Assembly (NCBI GenBank): GCA_016840125.1
Contig: JAEOSY010000344.1
Coordinates: forward strand, 1 to 5,106
DNA length: 5,106 bases
Origin: Candidatus Helarchaeota archaeon
GTDB lineage: Archaea; Asgardarchaeota; Lokiarchaeia; Helarchaeales; HEL-GB-A
Direction of reading: 5' to 3'
This document shows, piece by piece, positions 1 through 5,106 of this stretch. A program made the position numbers and the translations under genes. The stretch's first letter is position 1; each line of letters opens with the position of its first letter. The notes below the pieces were generated by a model that made no database searches, was not told the origin of the DNA, and worked only from the letters and a program-made list of their open reading frames with translations.

Positions 1-776
1 AGGATGTGATCAGCCAGAGGCGCGATGAAAAGTTTCGTCGCATTACCAGAGGTAAAATTCCCATAAGTGATGCCAGCATAGACAGGATCGATCAGACCCC
101 CTGTAGCATTCTTTAGAAAGTTAAGGGCGGCCTCTTCTGTGATGAGCTCCTCTAGACCACCTATAGCAATTAAGAGATTGGAAATTGCCGTGCCGTTGAT
201 TTGATACTGTGATTCATTATATCCAACCATCCCGATCGATACGGTGGCATTGATCTCAGTAGGATATTTAATAGCGGTTCCCATGACCGAAGCACCCCCC
301 ATGGAATGCCCAACAAGGCCAATGCTGTTGTTATCCACGTAACTGAGGCTTTTCAGATATTGTACTGCAGCGTACACATCATCTACTAGCTTGTTCCGAT
401 CATCACCATAGAGCTCGCGCTCTTCACCTAGGTTTCCGCCGCTTTCGCCGTGCCCCCTAAAATCTATCGCGATCACGACAAATCCGCATTTCACCAGTTC
501 CAAAGAGATTCCTTGCATCGACTGCTTATTCGAGACGAATCCATGGCAGACCACGATACCAGGAACGGTGCCAGAAATGTTTTTAGGAGTATAAACCCAA
601 GCAGCGAGTTGTGTTCCATCAGCGGAAGTGAGTGTTTTGGACTCAATCGTGTAAGATCCTGCGAAGAAGGTAAAGTAAATGCTCCCAATTAAACCCACAC
701 CAAGGAGAATTACACTAATTATTAGGATAAATTTTTTTAATCGCAACTTTTGAACCCCGATATATTTTCTGATCAC
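1..776 (-). CDS. Membrane-anchored alpha/beta hydrolase, C-terminus cut by window edge
   Basis: This is a serine hydrolase of the alpha/beta-hydrolase fold; its substrate cannot be told from sequence. My minus-strand translation gives 258 residues with no stop before the left edge. A basic N-terminus is followed by one hydrophobic segment (about residues 16-40), which looks like an uncleaved signal anchor placing the catalytic domain outside the cell. Next come a beta-strand pair (about 44-62), the oxyanion-type CHGF at 77-80, the DFRGHGES turn at 105-112, and the nucleophile elbow GHSMGG with Ser158. An acidic stretch, GLIDPVYAG, and then PLADH near the edge may approach the acid and histidine, but the catalytic His is not certain. 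The start is GTG at 776. An in-frame TAG lies just upstream, and an AGGGGA ribosome-binding site ends 11 bases before it. TTG at 746 is a less likely start because it would remove the basic residues. It follows the small membrane protein on the same strand after a 96-base gap containing a likely terminator, so it is probably transcribed separately. Confidence 0.85.
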   Translation of the reverse strand, partial: MIRKYIGVQKLRLKKFILIISVILLGVGLIGSIYFTFFAGSYTIESKTLTSADGTQLAAWVYTPKNISGTVPGIVVCHGFVSNKQSMQGISLELVKCGFVVIAIDFRGHGESGGNLGEERELYGDDRNKLVDDVYAAVQYLKSLSYVDNNSIGLVGHSMGGASVMGTAIKYPTEINATVSIGMVGYNESQYQINGTAISNLLIAIGGLEELITEEAALNFLKNATGGLIDPVYAGITYGNFTSGNATKLFIAPLADHI

Positions 777-830
777 CTATTCACAAATCCCCTATAAATT
801 TGTTATTGCCAAATTCTAATACAACATTTA

Positions 831-852
831 AAATTAAAGAAAAAAAGAGAAG
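831..852 (-). terminator. Oligo-T archaeal-type terminator after the small membrane protein
   Basis: On the minus strand this reads as a pyrimidine tract, TTCTCTTTTTTTCTTT followed by AATTTT, with seven T in a row (840-846). It begins about 20 bases after the stop codon of the gene at 873-1277. There is no clear stem before it, which fits archaeal intrinsic termination at bare T tracts. It lies before the hydrolase gene, suggesting that the two genes are separate units. The call rests on composition and position only. Confidence 0.5.
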
Positions 853-872
853 AATGTAATGTAAGATTCGAG

Positions 873-1277
873 TTAATCGTAGCTTTTCCTGATTTTATAG
901 AGATATATGATCAAAAAGATGGCTACTATGATAATAGGGATTGTTATGTACAATGGCAGGTTTTCAGTTGCATTTATGAGAGCAACAATGCGACTTACTA
1001 CGATTAGGAATAAGGTGACACTTAGAACTCCTAAGGCCCACTCTTCCGCATTGATAATACCCCAAGCGGTTACTATAAAGATTATGCCATAAACAAAGTT
1101 CATTACTGAGTCTTGAAGGATATAATTACTAATTTCAGTTCCGAAAAAGCCAAAGCCACTTAGAAGAACTCCTAAAATTAGTAAACCACCAAGAATTATC
1201 ATGACAATGCCGACGAAAAAGGACCCTTGTGGTTTTTCCTCTTCTGTAACCTTTTTAGTTGTTATTCTTTTGGGCAT
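873..1277 (-). CDS. Small four-helix membrane protein, unknown function
   Basis: This is a protein of 134 residues that I do not recognise as a named family. A charged cytoplasmic-looking N-terminus (residues 1-17, many Lys, Arg and Glu) precedes four hydrophobic stretches. They lie at about 20-44, 57-76, 80-99 and 107-127, and the protein ends in a basic tail (YKIRKSYD). The N-terminal stretch is glycine-rich (ILGGLLILGVLLSGFGFFG). No Cys, no catalytic motif and no transporter signature is visible. The ATG start has a GGGG ribosome-binding site ending 8 bases upstream, and a TATA-like TTTAAA lies 37 bases upstream. The ACT-domain gene upstream on the same strand ends about 104 bases before this start, so the two could be co-transcribed, but the promoter-like sequence between them suggests otherwise. 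The opposite-strand open frame here is a shadow. Confidence 0.8.
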   Translation of the reverse strand: MPKRITTKKVTEEEKPQGSFFVGIVMIILGGLLILGVLLSGFGFFGTEISNYILQDSVMNFVYGIIFIVTAWGIINAEEWALGVLSVTLFLIVVSRIVALINATENLPLYITIPIIIVAIFLIIYLYKIRKSYD

Positions 1278-1298
1278 GATTTATTCCCCAATGCTTTA

Positions 1299-1320
1299 TA
1301 GAAAATTCTAGGATTTAAAC
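1299..1320 (-). promoter_or_regulatory. Probable promoter of the small membrane protein gene
   Basis: On the minus strand, TTTAAA (1314-1319) sits at a TATA-box position for a transcript starting near 1290. That leaves a short leader containing the GGGG ribosome-binding site (1286-1289). Between them lies a small dyad, TAGAA-AA-TTCTA (1299-1310), which could be an operator or chance in AT-rich DNA. A second TATA-like CTATAAAG (1294-1301) is closer to the start than usual. Confidence 0.35.
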
Positions 1321-1356
1321 CTATTTTGTATGTTTGGGTTTATTGTCGAAAATAGG
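1320..1356. repeat. Inverted repeat, 8-base arms, 21-base spacer
   Basis: CCTATTTT (1320-1327) and AAAATAGG (1349-1356) are exact reverse complements separated by 21 bases. The pair lies between the ACT-domain gene's stop and the promoter of the small membrane protein gene. It could form a weak AU-rich hairpin in the minus-strand transcript or be a regulator site. No T tract follows it on the minus strand, so it is a poor terminator. Chance is possible in DNA this AT-rich. Confidence 0.35.
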
Positions 1357-1381
1357 AAATTGTGTGCTGAGGGGAGATATG

Positions 1382-2071
1382 TTATTTAGATAGGACATCA
1401 CGAAAGAGCAATATTTTGTCCTCAAGAAGTCCATAGGCATCCCGGGAGTCTTCACGAGAAATGATAAAAATAGTATCAAGGTGGCAGGACATAAACTGAG
1501 TGATATTGATGTTGTGTGTGGCGAAGAGATCGGAAACATAGGCGACGATTCCGGGGGTATCAATAATTTCCTTGGGACTGATGAGAATGAGAGCAGACTG
1601 GTTCTTATTCGTGGCAACGATGTTCTTTTCCCCGATCAAATCGATAAGAGAAGGGAGTAAATTTTGGTGTGCCGCAATTGTGAACGTTTTCGTGCCTTGT
1701 ATCATTTGAAAGAAGCGGGCGCCTTCCACGAACTTTGTTATTGCATCGAACTTATTAATCAACGCGTGTTGGAGGACTGTAAAGATAGTTAAATCATTTT
1801 TTAATTCCAATTCACTGTTCGCGATGACTTTTGAAACGTTTGTTTCGATTAATTTGCGACTCTCTTTCAGCTCTTCAGCGTAACGCATTAAAGCCATTTT
1901 AATTGCATCTATTTGTACGGACTTTCGATTCGCGAGGCGTAAGACGCGCTCACGGATGAGTTCTGCAAGTGCTGAATAATTGATCACTCCTTGCTTGATG
2001 CCATCAATGAGGGATGGGTGCACTTGGATTACACGTCGGGTTGCTTCCGCAATGGAGATTTGGTCCGCCAT
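1382..2071 (-). CDS. ACT-domain protein, putative amino-acid or ligand-sensing regulator
   Basis: This is a protein of 229 residues from ATG at 2071, or 232 from GTG at 2080. The C-terminal third (about 159-219) fits an ACT domain of the aspartokinase type: strand SALILISP, then the PGIVAYVSDLFATHNINI helix with its typical Pro-Gly start, then strands around DTIFIIS, and a helix opened by REDSRDAYGLL. A preceding segment (about 128-155) may form a second, degenerate ACT half. The N-terminal part (about 5-75) is helical, with a repeated hydrophobic pattern and basic residues (RERVLRLANRK, then AIKMALMRYAEEL) that could be a helix-turn-helix. No kinase or dehydratase domain is present, so it is a stand-alone sensor or regulator, not a biosynthetic enzyme. 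ATG 2071 is preferred because a weak GTGAG ribosome-binding match precedes it; GTG 2080 has none. It is divergent from the flavodoxin gene. The ligand is unknown. Confidence 0.8.
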   Translation of the reverse strand: MADQISIAEATRRVIQVHPSLIDGIKQGVINYSALAELIRERVLRLANRKSVQIDAIKMALMRYAEELKESRKLIETNVSKVIANSELELKNDLTIFTVLQHALINKFDAITKFVEGARFFQMIQGTKTFTIAAHQNLLPSLIDLIGEKNIVATNKNQSALILISPKEIIDTPGIVAYVSDLFATHNINITQFMSCHLDTIFIISREDSRDAYGLLEDKILLFRDVLSK

Positions 2072-2201
2072 TTCACTCACATCTATCAGGAATTTAATCT
2101 CAAATATCTCATGGTTATACAGGTTTTTAAGTTATTTATCATAAAGTTTAATAATTTCGATCTTCTGAAGGGGAATATAAACTAAAGTATGTGTATTGGC
2201 T
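2072..2201. promoter_or_regulatory. Divergent intergenic region with two promoter candidates
   Basis: This AT-rich spacer separates the ACT-domain gene (minus) from the flavodoxin gene (plus). For the minus gene, CTTAAAAA (2124-2131 read on the minus strand) is the best TATA candidate, predicting a transcript start near 2100 and a leader of about 20-30 bases. An alternative is the TTTATGATAAATA stretch (2133-2145). The shared region would let one regulator act on both genes, but I see no convincing operator. Confidence 0.4.
2174..2181 (+). promoter_or_regulatory. TATA box suggesting a leaderless flavodoxin transcript
   Basis: AATATAAA, preceded by the purine-rich GAAGGGG (a possible BRE position), is centred about 25 bases before ATG 2202. 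This is the spacing expected between a TATA box and the first transcribed base in archaea. No ribosome-binding site lies at normal distance from ATG 2202. Both facts point to a leaderless or nearly leaderless mRNA and support ATG 2202 over TTG 2196 as the start. Confidence 0.45.
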
Positions 2202-2675
2202 ATGAAAATATTAACTGTTTATTATTCAAGAACGGGAACCACGAAGGGTATTGGCGAAGAAATTGTCGGTGAATTACAATGTGACATGGAGGAGATCTTC
2301 GATACTCAAAATCGGAAACATTTCTGGGGTTGGCTCAAATCGGGGTATCAGGCCAGTAGAAAAAAATTAACCACTCTCAAACCTATAAATGTAGATCCAA
2401 GTGACTTCGATTTGGTGATTATTGGCACCCCTATTTGGAATCGTCATCTCTCAGTGCCAACTCGGACTTACCTTTCAGAAACCGCGAGTAAACTCAAGAA
2501 GGTTGCATTCTTTTGCACGGAGGGTGGTCGAGGTGGCGAACGAGCCTTCTCAGAAATGGAGACCGTTTGTGATAAAGAACCTCTAGCGGTGCTTGAACTG
2601 ACGAGAAAGGAAATCAAAGAGAAATTATACAACGAAAAACTGCAAGAGTTCATCGAAATTATCCAAAAAGGTTAA
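2202..2675 (+). CDS. Flavodoxin-family FMN protein
   Basis: This 157-residue protein is of normal short-chain flavodoxin length. It is expected to bind FMN and carry electrons at low potential, or act as a small NAD(P)H-type reductase partner. The first strand MKILTVYYS runs into the phosphate-binding loop SRTGTTK (residues 9-15). The central strand and flavin-stacking loop read LVIIGTPIWNRHLSVP (about 71-86), with Trp79 in the position of a ring-stacking aromatic. A third strand and loop, VAFFCTEGGRGGERAF (about 101-116), match the second isoalloxazine loop. The start chosen is ATG 2202, since the canonical first strand begins there; TTG 2196 would add only two residues. A DUF998-like gene follows on the same strand, and its open frame overlaps the 3' end. 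A dyad spans the stop codon. A role as donor for the downstream radical-SAM enzyme is possible but only inferred from position. Confidence 0.88.
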   Translation: MKILTVYYSRTGTTKGIGEEIVGELQCDMEEIFDTQNRKHFWGWLKSGYQASRKKLTTLKPINVDPSDFDLVIIGTPIWNRHLSVPTRTYLSETASKLKKVAFFCTEGGRGGERAFSEMETVCDKEPLAVLELTRKEIKEKLYNEKLQEFIEIIQKG

Positions 2676-2693
2676 CTTACCTAACAGTTAACC
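2670..2693 (+). repeat. Hairpin-forming inverted repeat over the flavodoxin stop codon
   Basis: GGTTAAC (2670-2676) and GTTAACC (2687-2693) are exact reverse complements with a 10-base loop. The left arm contains the last sense codon and TAA stop of the flavodoxin gene. It is followed by an A run and then the GGGGGAT preceding the putative start of the next gene, with no T tract, so it is not a standard terminator. It might affect mRNA processing, or expression of the downstream gene. Confidence 0.45.
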
Positions 2694-2716
2694 AGAAAAA
2701 ACTGGGGGATTCGGGT

Positions 2717-3352
2717 CTGCATAGATGGGGAAGAGCAGCGTTCCTTCTTGCGATCGTCGGAGCAATCTCATTTATCATTTTAATAAGCATCGCGATGGTC
2801 TTTTATGCTGGTGGAAATAGTGTCAATCCCACGGCTTCAGGATACTCGTTCTGGCTCAATTCATGGAGCGATTTAGGTCGGACTGTCGCGTGGTCGGGGA
2901 AAAATAATATGCTTTCCCAACTCTTTTTTAGTCTGGCAATGGTTGTTTGGGGAATTTCCTACGCCCCTAGTATTTATGCCCTCGCCTCACTATTTACGGA
3001 ATCACCCCGAGGGAAGTTATACTGCAAATTGGGAACAATATGTGCAGTGATTTGTGTTGCATCTCTTTTCATTGAAGTAGTCTTTTTTCCAGCTGATTTG
3101 CATCCCGACCCCCATTTAATATTAGCTGCTATTGGATATCTTTTTTTACTGCTTGTTTTAATCCTCTTTGCGCTTGTGATGGTCTGGGATAAAAATTATC
3201 CTACTATTCACGCAATGTTTTTCCTAGCGCCGGCAGTTTGCATTGTCTTATATGGGGTATTTGCCGCACCAATTTTGCAAAAATCAGTCTCCGTGACCCT
3301 CATTCTTGTGACTTTTATTGTATTTTATGATGCGTTAAAGAGAACAAGGTGA
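2717..3352 (+). CDS. DUF998-like multi-pass membrane protein, start codon unresolved
   Basis: This is an integral membrane protein of unknown biochemical role, resembling the DUF998 family. The ATG at 2795 gives 185 residues but lacks the first helix. The same frame upstream encodes RWGRAAFLLAIVGAISFIIL, a good membrane segment continuing into IAMVFYAGG, so the real protein is longer. From CTG 2717 it has 211 residues. Helix 1 is at about 7-30. It is followed by the family-like loop GYSFWLNSWSDLGRT (42-56), then about five more helices. A conserved-looking acidic and histidine loop, FFPADLHPDPH, lies between helices near residues 130-140, and the C-terminus is basic (DALKRTR). No ATG, GTG or TTG exists in frame between the TGA at 2594 and 2795. 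CTG 2717 has GGGGGAT ending 6 bases upstream. Alternatively, the GGGG run at 2727-2730 carries one extra G, and ATG 2725 is the true start. It lies between the flavodoxin and Tes-family genes. Confidence 0.75.
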   Translation: MHRWGRAAFLLAIVGAISFIILISIAMVFYAGGNSVNPTASGYSFWLNSWSDLGRTVAWSGKNNMLSQLFFSLAMVVWGISYAPSIYALASLFTESPRGKLYCKLGTICAVICVASLFIEVVFFPADLHPDPHLILAAIGYLFLLLVLILFALVMVWDKNYPTIHAMFFLAPAVCIVLYGVFAAPILQKSVSVTLILVTFIVFYDALKRTR

Positions 3353-3462
3353 GAAAAAAGAGATTTCAAATGTTTTATAAAAGATTAAATATTGATATAT
3401 AAGAGCCAAAAAAATAACTAACTAAAATAGAACATTTTCTTTATTTTGAGAGGATGAGAAAG
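3353..3462 (+). promoter_or_regulatory. Promoter and leader of the Tes-family gene
   Basis: This is a very AT-rich 110-base spacer. Two TATA candidates are visible: TTTTATAAAA (3373-3382) and GATATATAAG (3394-3403). The second predicts a transcript start near 3424 and a leader of about 40 bases. The GAGAGG ribosome-binding site (3448-3453) ends 9 bases before ATG 3463 but directly abuts ATG 3454, which decides for the second ATG. The T-rich ATTTTCTTTATTTT just before it might terminate upstream transcripts or simply be leader. Confidence 0.45.
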
Positions 3463-5106
3463 ATGGCGAGTTTAATAAGAAAGACCAAGAGCATTTGTCC
3501 TGAGTGTTTAACAGTCATTGAAGCCAACTATGTGGAAGAAGATGGTCAAGTTTGGATGGTTAAGGACTGTAAAAAACACGGACACTATAAGGATCTCGTA
3601 TCGATAAATCCTAAGCACTTCAGATGGATCCAACAATATGAAATGGATTCCGAGGCGAAAATACTTAATCCGCAAGTTTCAGAAAAAATATCAGGATGTC
3701 CCCATGATTGTGGTATATGTAATCATCACAAATCAGCACCTGCTGTTGCTACTGTAGATGTAACGTATCGTTGTAACCTTAAATGTAACATCTGTTATGC
3801 AAGTGCCCTCACTGAAACAGGGAAAAATATCGAGCCCACCTTTGAAGAATTAAGAAGAATTTACCAACATTTTCGTGATATAAAACCGCAGCCACCAGTT
3901 TGTGCAATGTATACAGGCGGAGAACCAACAATGCGTGACGACCTTCCAGATATTCTGCGGATGACAACAAAAATGGGCTTTAATCAACGCCAAGTAGCAA
4001 CGAATGGGATTCGATTTGCAAAAGATATTGACTTCCTCCAGGACTGTATTGATGCGGGAATGAATACAACCTACCTTCAATTTGATGGAGTTGGCCCTGA
4101 AGTCTATAAAACGATACGTAACGCTGATATATGGCATTATAAACAGAAAATGATTGAAAACTGTCGAAAATTAGGCTTTCCAAATATTATTCTTGTCCCG
4201 ACGATTGCTAAAGGAATAAACGAGGACCAAGTTCCTAAAATTATAGACTATGCAATTGAGAATTTAGATGTAGTTTCCACCATTTCCTTCCAGCCGGTTT
4301 CGCTCTGTGGACGGGTCGAGCAGGAGGACTTATTGAAGCTAAGATATACAAGCTCACATGTAATTAAAGCAGTGAATGATTACACCGATGGAGAAAGTGG
4401 GTGGATGTATCCAATGCCCGCACTCGCGAAATTTGCAAAGGTTGCCTCCTGGCTGAATGAGAGCGCGGAAGTTTTAGAACTTACCTGCGACCCTAAATGT
4501 GGATTCGGAACGTTTCTTTGGATCTCAAAGGATAAGAAGATACGTGACATCACAAAGATATTAGATCCACAAAAATTTATCCGCCTATCAGATAAATGGT
4601 ACAAACGCTTACTTAAACAACGCCAGAAAGGGCAAAAAACGTTTGCAGATCTCTTGAATTTTGGTATTATAAGCCGGAGTGTTGGAGCGCTTTTGGATAA
4701 AGGCAATAAGAGCTTAACAAAGCTTCAATTTGCAGCGGAGCTGCTTACAGTGCTGCGGAATCCGCTTAAAGATGGGTTAGATAATTTTATTCAAAGAACT
4801 CGACTATTCCTTGGAACCATGCTTAATAGTAGTAGGGATGCCTCTGCAGACTGGGTTGTGAAAGGAAATAATCTGCTCATAGTCATGATGCACTTTCAAG
4901 ATGCTTACAACATGGACCTCGAAAGAACTTCAAGATGTCTCGTAAATTTCGGCTATATTGATCCAAAAACCAATAAGGTTATGGCAGTTCCCTTCTGTAC
5001 TATGAATACCCTCCATCGCCCCCGTATTGAAAAGGAGCTTCTAATGGCGCAAGCAGTTACAACAGAAGAAAAACCAGAAACCCCAATCCCTAAATTACAA
5101 TCCTAA
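3463..5106 (+). CDS. tes: Tetraether lipid synthase (Tes)-family radical SAM enzyme
   Basis: Tes joins the phytanyl tails of two archaeal diether lipids (archaeols) through sp3 carbon-carbon bonds, giving macrocyclic archaeol and membrane-spanning GDGT tetraethers. The protein has 547 residues from ATG 3463, near the size of M. jannaschii MJ0619. In order, I see an N-terminal zinc- or rubredoxin-like module (CPEC, Cys12 and Cys15, then CKKHG with Cys36), an auxiliary cluster motif CPHDCGIC (Cys79, 83, 86) followed by NHHK, and the radical-SAM CNLKCNICYA motif (Cys104, 108, 111). The SAM-binding GGEP lies at 152-155, LQFDGVG follows in the barrel, and later cysteines sit at 282, 342, 346 (CDPKC) and 512. 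MJ0619 is known to carry three [4Fe-4S] clusters and a mononuclear iron, and the cysteine content here fits. The acidic, proline-rich last 20 residues look disordered. Paralogous radical-SAM enzymes making other lipid bridges share this architecture, so the exact reaction is inferred. Confidence 0.82.
   Translation: MASLIRKTKSICPECLTVIEANYVEEDGQVWMVKDCKKHGHYKDLVSINPKHFRWIQQYEMDSEAKILNPQVSEKISGCPHDCGICNHHKSAPAVATVDVTYRCNLKCNICYASALTETGKNIEPTFEELRRIYQHFRDIKPQPPVCAMYTGGEPTMRDDLPDILRMTTKMGFNQRQVATNGIRFAKDIDFLQDCIDAGMNTTYLQFDGVGPEVYKTIRNADIWHYKQKMIENCRKLGFPNIILVPTIAKGINEDQVPKIIDYAIENLDVVSTISFQPVSLCGRVEQEDLLKLRYTSSHVIKAVNDYTDGESGWMYPMPALAKFAKVASWLNESAEVLELTCDPKCGFGTFLWISKDKKIRDITKILDPQKFIRLSDKWYKRLLKQRQKGQKTFADLLNFGIISRSVGALLDKGNKSLTKLQFAAELLTVLRNPLKDGLDNFIQRTRLFLGTMLNSSRDASADWVVKGNNLLIVMMHFQDAYNMDLERTSRCLVNFGYIDPKTNKVMAVPFCTMNTLHRPRIEKELLMAQAVTTEEKPETPIPKLQS

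Noticed and set aside
450..692. Plus-strand open frame of 80 codons
   Set aside because: It is antisense to the alpha/beta hydrolase, whose minus-strand frame carries clear family motifs (CHGF, DFRGHGES, GHSMGG).
840..846. A7 homopolymer as a frameshift or phase-variation tract
   Set aside because: It lies outside any gene, and its minus-strand T run is better explained as a terminator.
1321..1617. Minus-strand open frame of 98 codons overlapping the ACT gene
   Set aside because: It lies in another frame over the ACT domain, is rich in Ser, Pro and Leu, and has no family-like pattern.
1991..2185. Plus-strand open frame of 64 codons across the divergent spacer
   Set aside because: It is antisense to the start of the ACT gene and runs through the AT-rich promoter region; no ribosome-binding site or protein-like pattern is seen.
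3454..3462. First ATG of the Tes-family frame (3454) as the start
   Set aside because: The GAGAGG ribosome-binding site touches this ATG with no spacing, while it stands 9 bases before ATG 3463.
3850..4706. Three minus-strand open frames opposite the Tes-family gene
   Set aside because: The opposite strand encodes conserved radical-SAM motifs throughout; these frames are shadows.

Overview
The window looks archaeal. Support comes from a radical-SAM enzyme of the tetraether lipid synthase (Tes, MJ0619/COG1964-like) family, AT-rich intergenic spacers with TATA-like boxes about 25 bases before presumed transcript starts, GGGG/GAGG-type Shine-Dalgarno sequences, an oligo-T type terminator, and membrane-anchored or multi-pass proteins of kinds common in archaea. 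The DUF998-like membrane protein and the anchored alpha/beta hydrolase recall Asgard archaeal genomes. That placement is an impression from protein style and could not be tested here.

Layout. The left half (1-2080) is on the minus strand. Reading right to left it holds an ACT-domain protein (1382-2071), a small four-helix membrane protein (873-1277) and a membrane-anchored alpha/beta hydrolase whose C-terminus runs off the left edge (1-776). The right half (2202-5106) is on the plus strand: a short flavodoxin (2202-2675), a DUF998-like multi-pass membrane protein (about 2717-3352) and the Tes-family radical-SAM enzyme (3463-5106), whose stop codon is the last three bases of the window. A roughly 130-base divergent intergenic region (2072-2201) separates the two halves. 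No stretch over 300 bases lacks a gene. I saw no tRNA, rRNA, CRISPR array or insertion sequence.

How the genes may work together. Tes-family enzymes join the tails of two archaeal diether lipids to make membrane-spanning tetraethers and need low-potential electrons. A flavodoxin and an integral membrane protein lie directly upstream on the same strand, so an electron donor and a membrane partner are possible, but this is inference from gene order and the Tes gene appears to have its own promoter. The minus-strand genes show no clear link to lipid synthesis, although the anchored hydrolase would face a membrane surface.

The main oddity is the DUF998-like gene. Its first membrane helix is clearly encoded upstream of the first in-frame ATG (2795), yet no ATG, GTG or TTG exists in that open frame. 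Either an unusual CTG start is used or one extra G in the run at 2727-2730 hides the true ATG at 2725.
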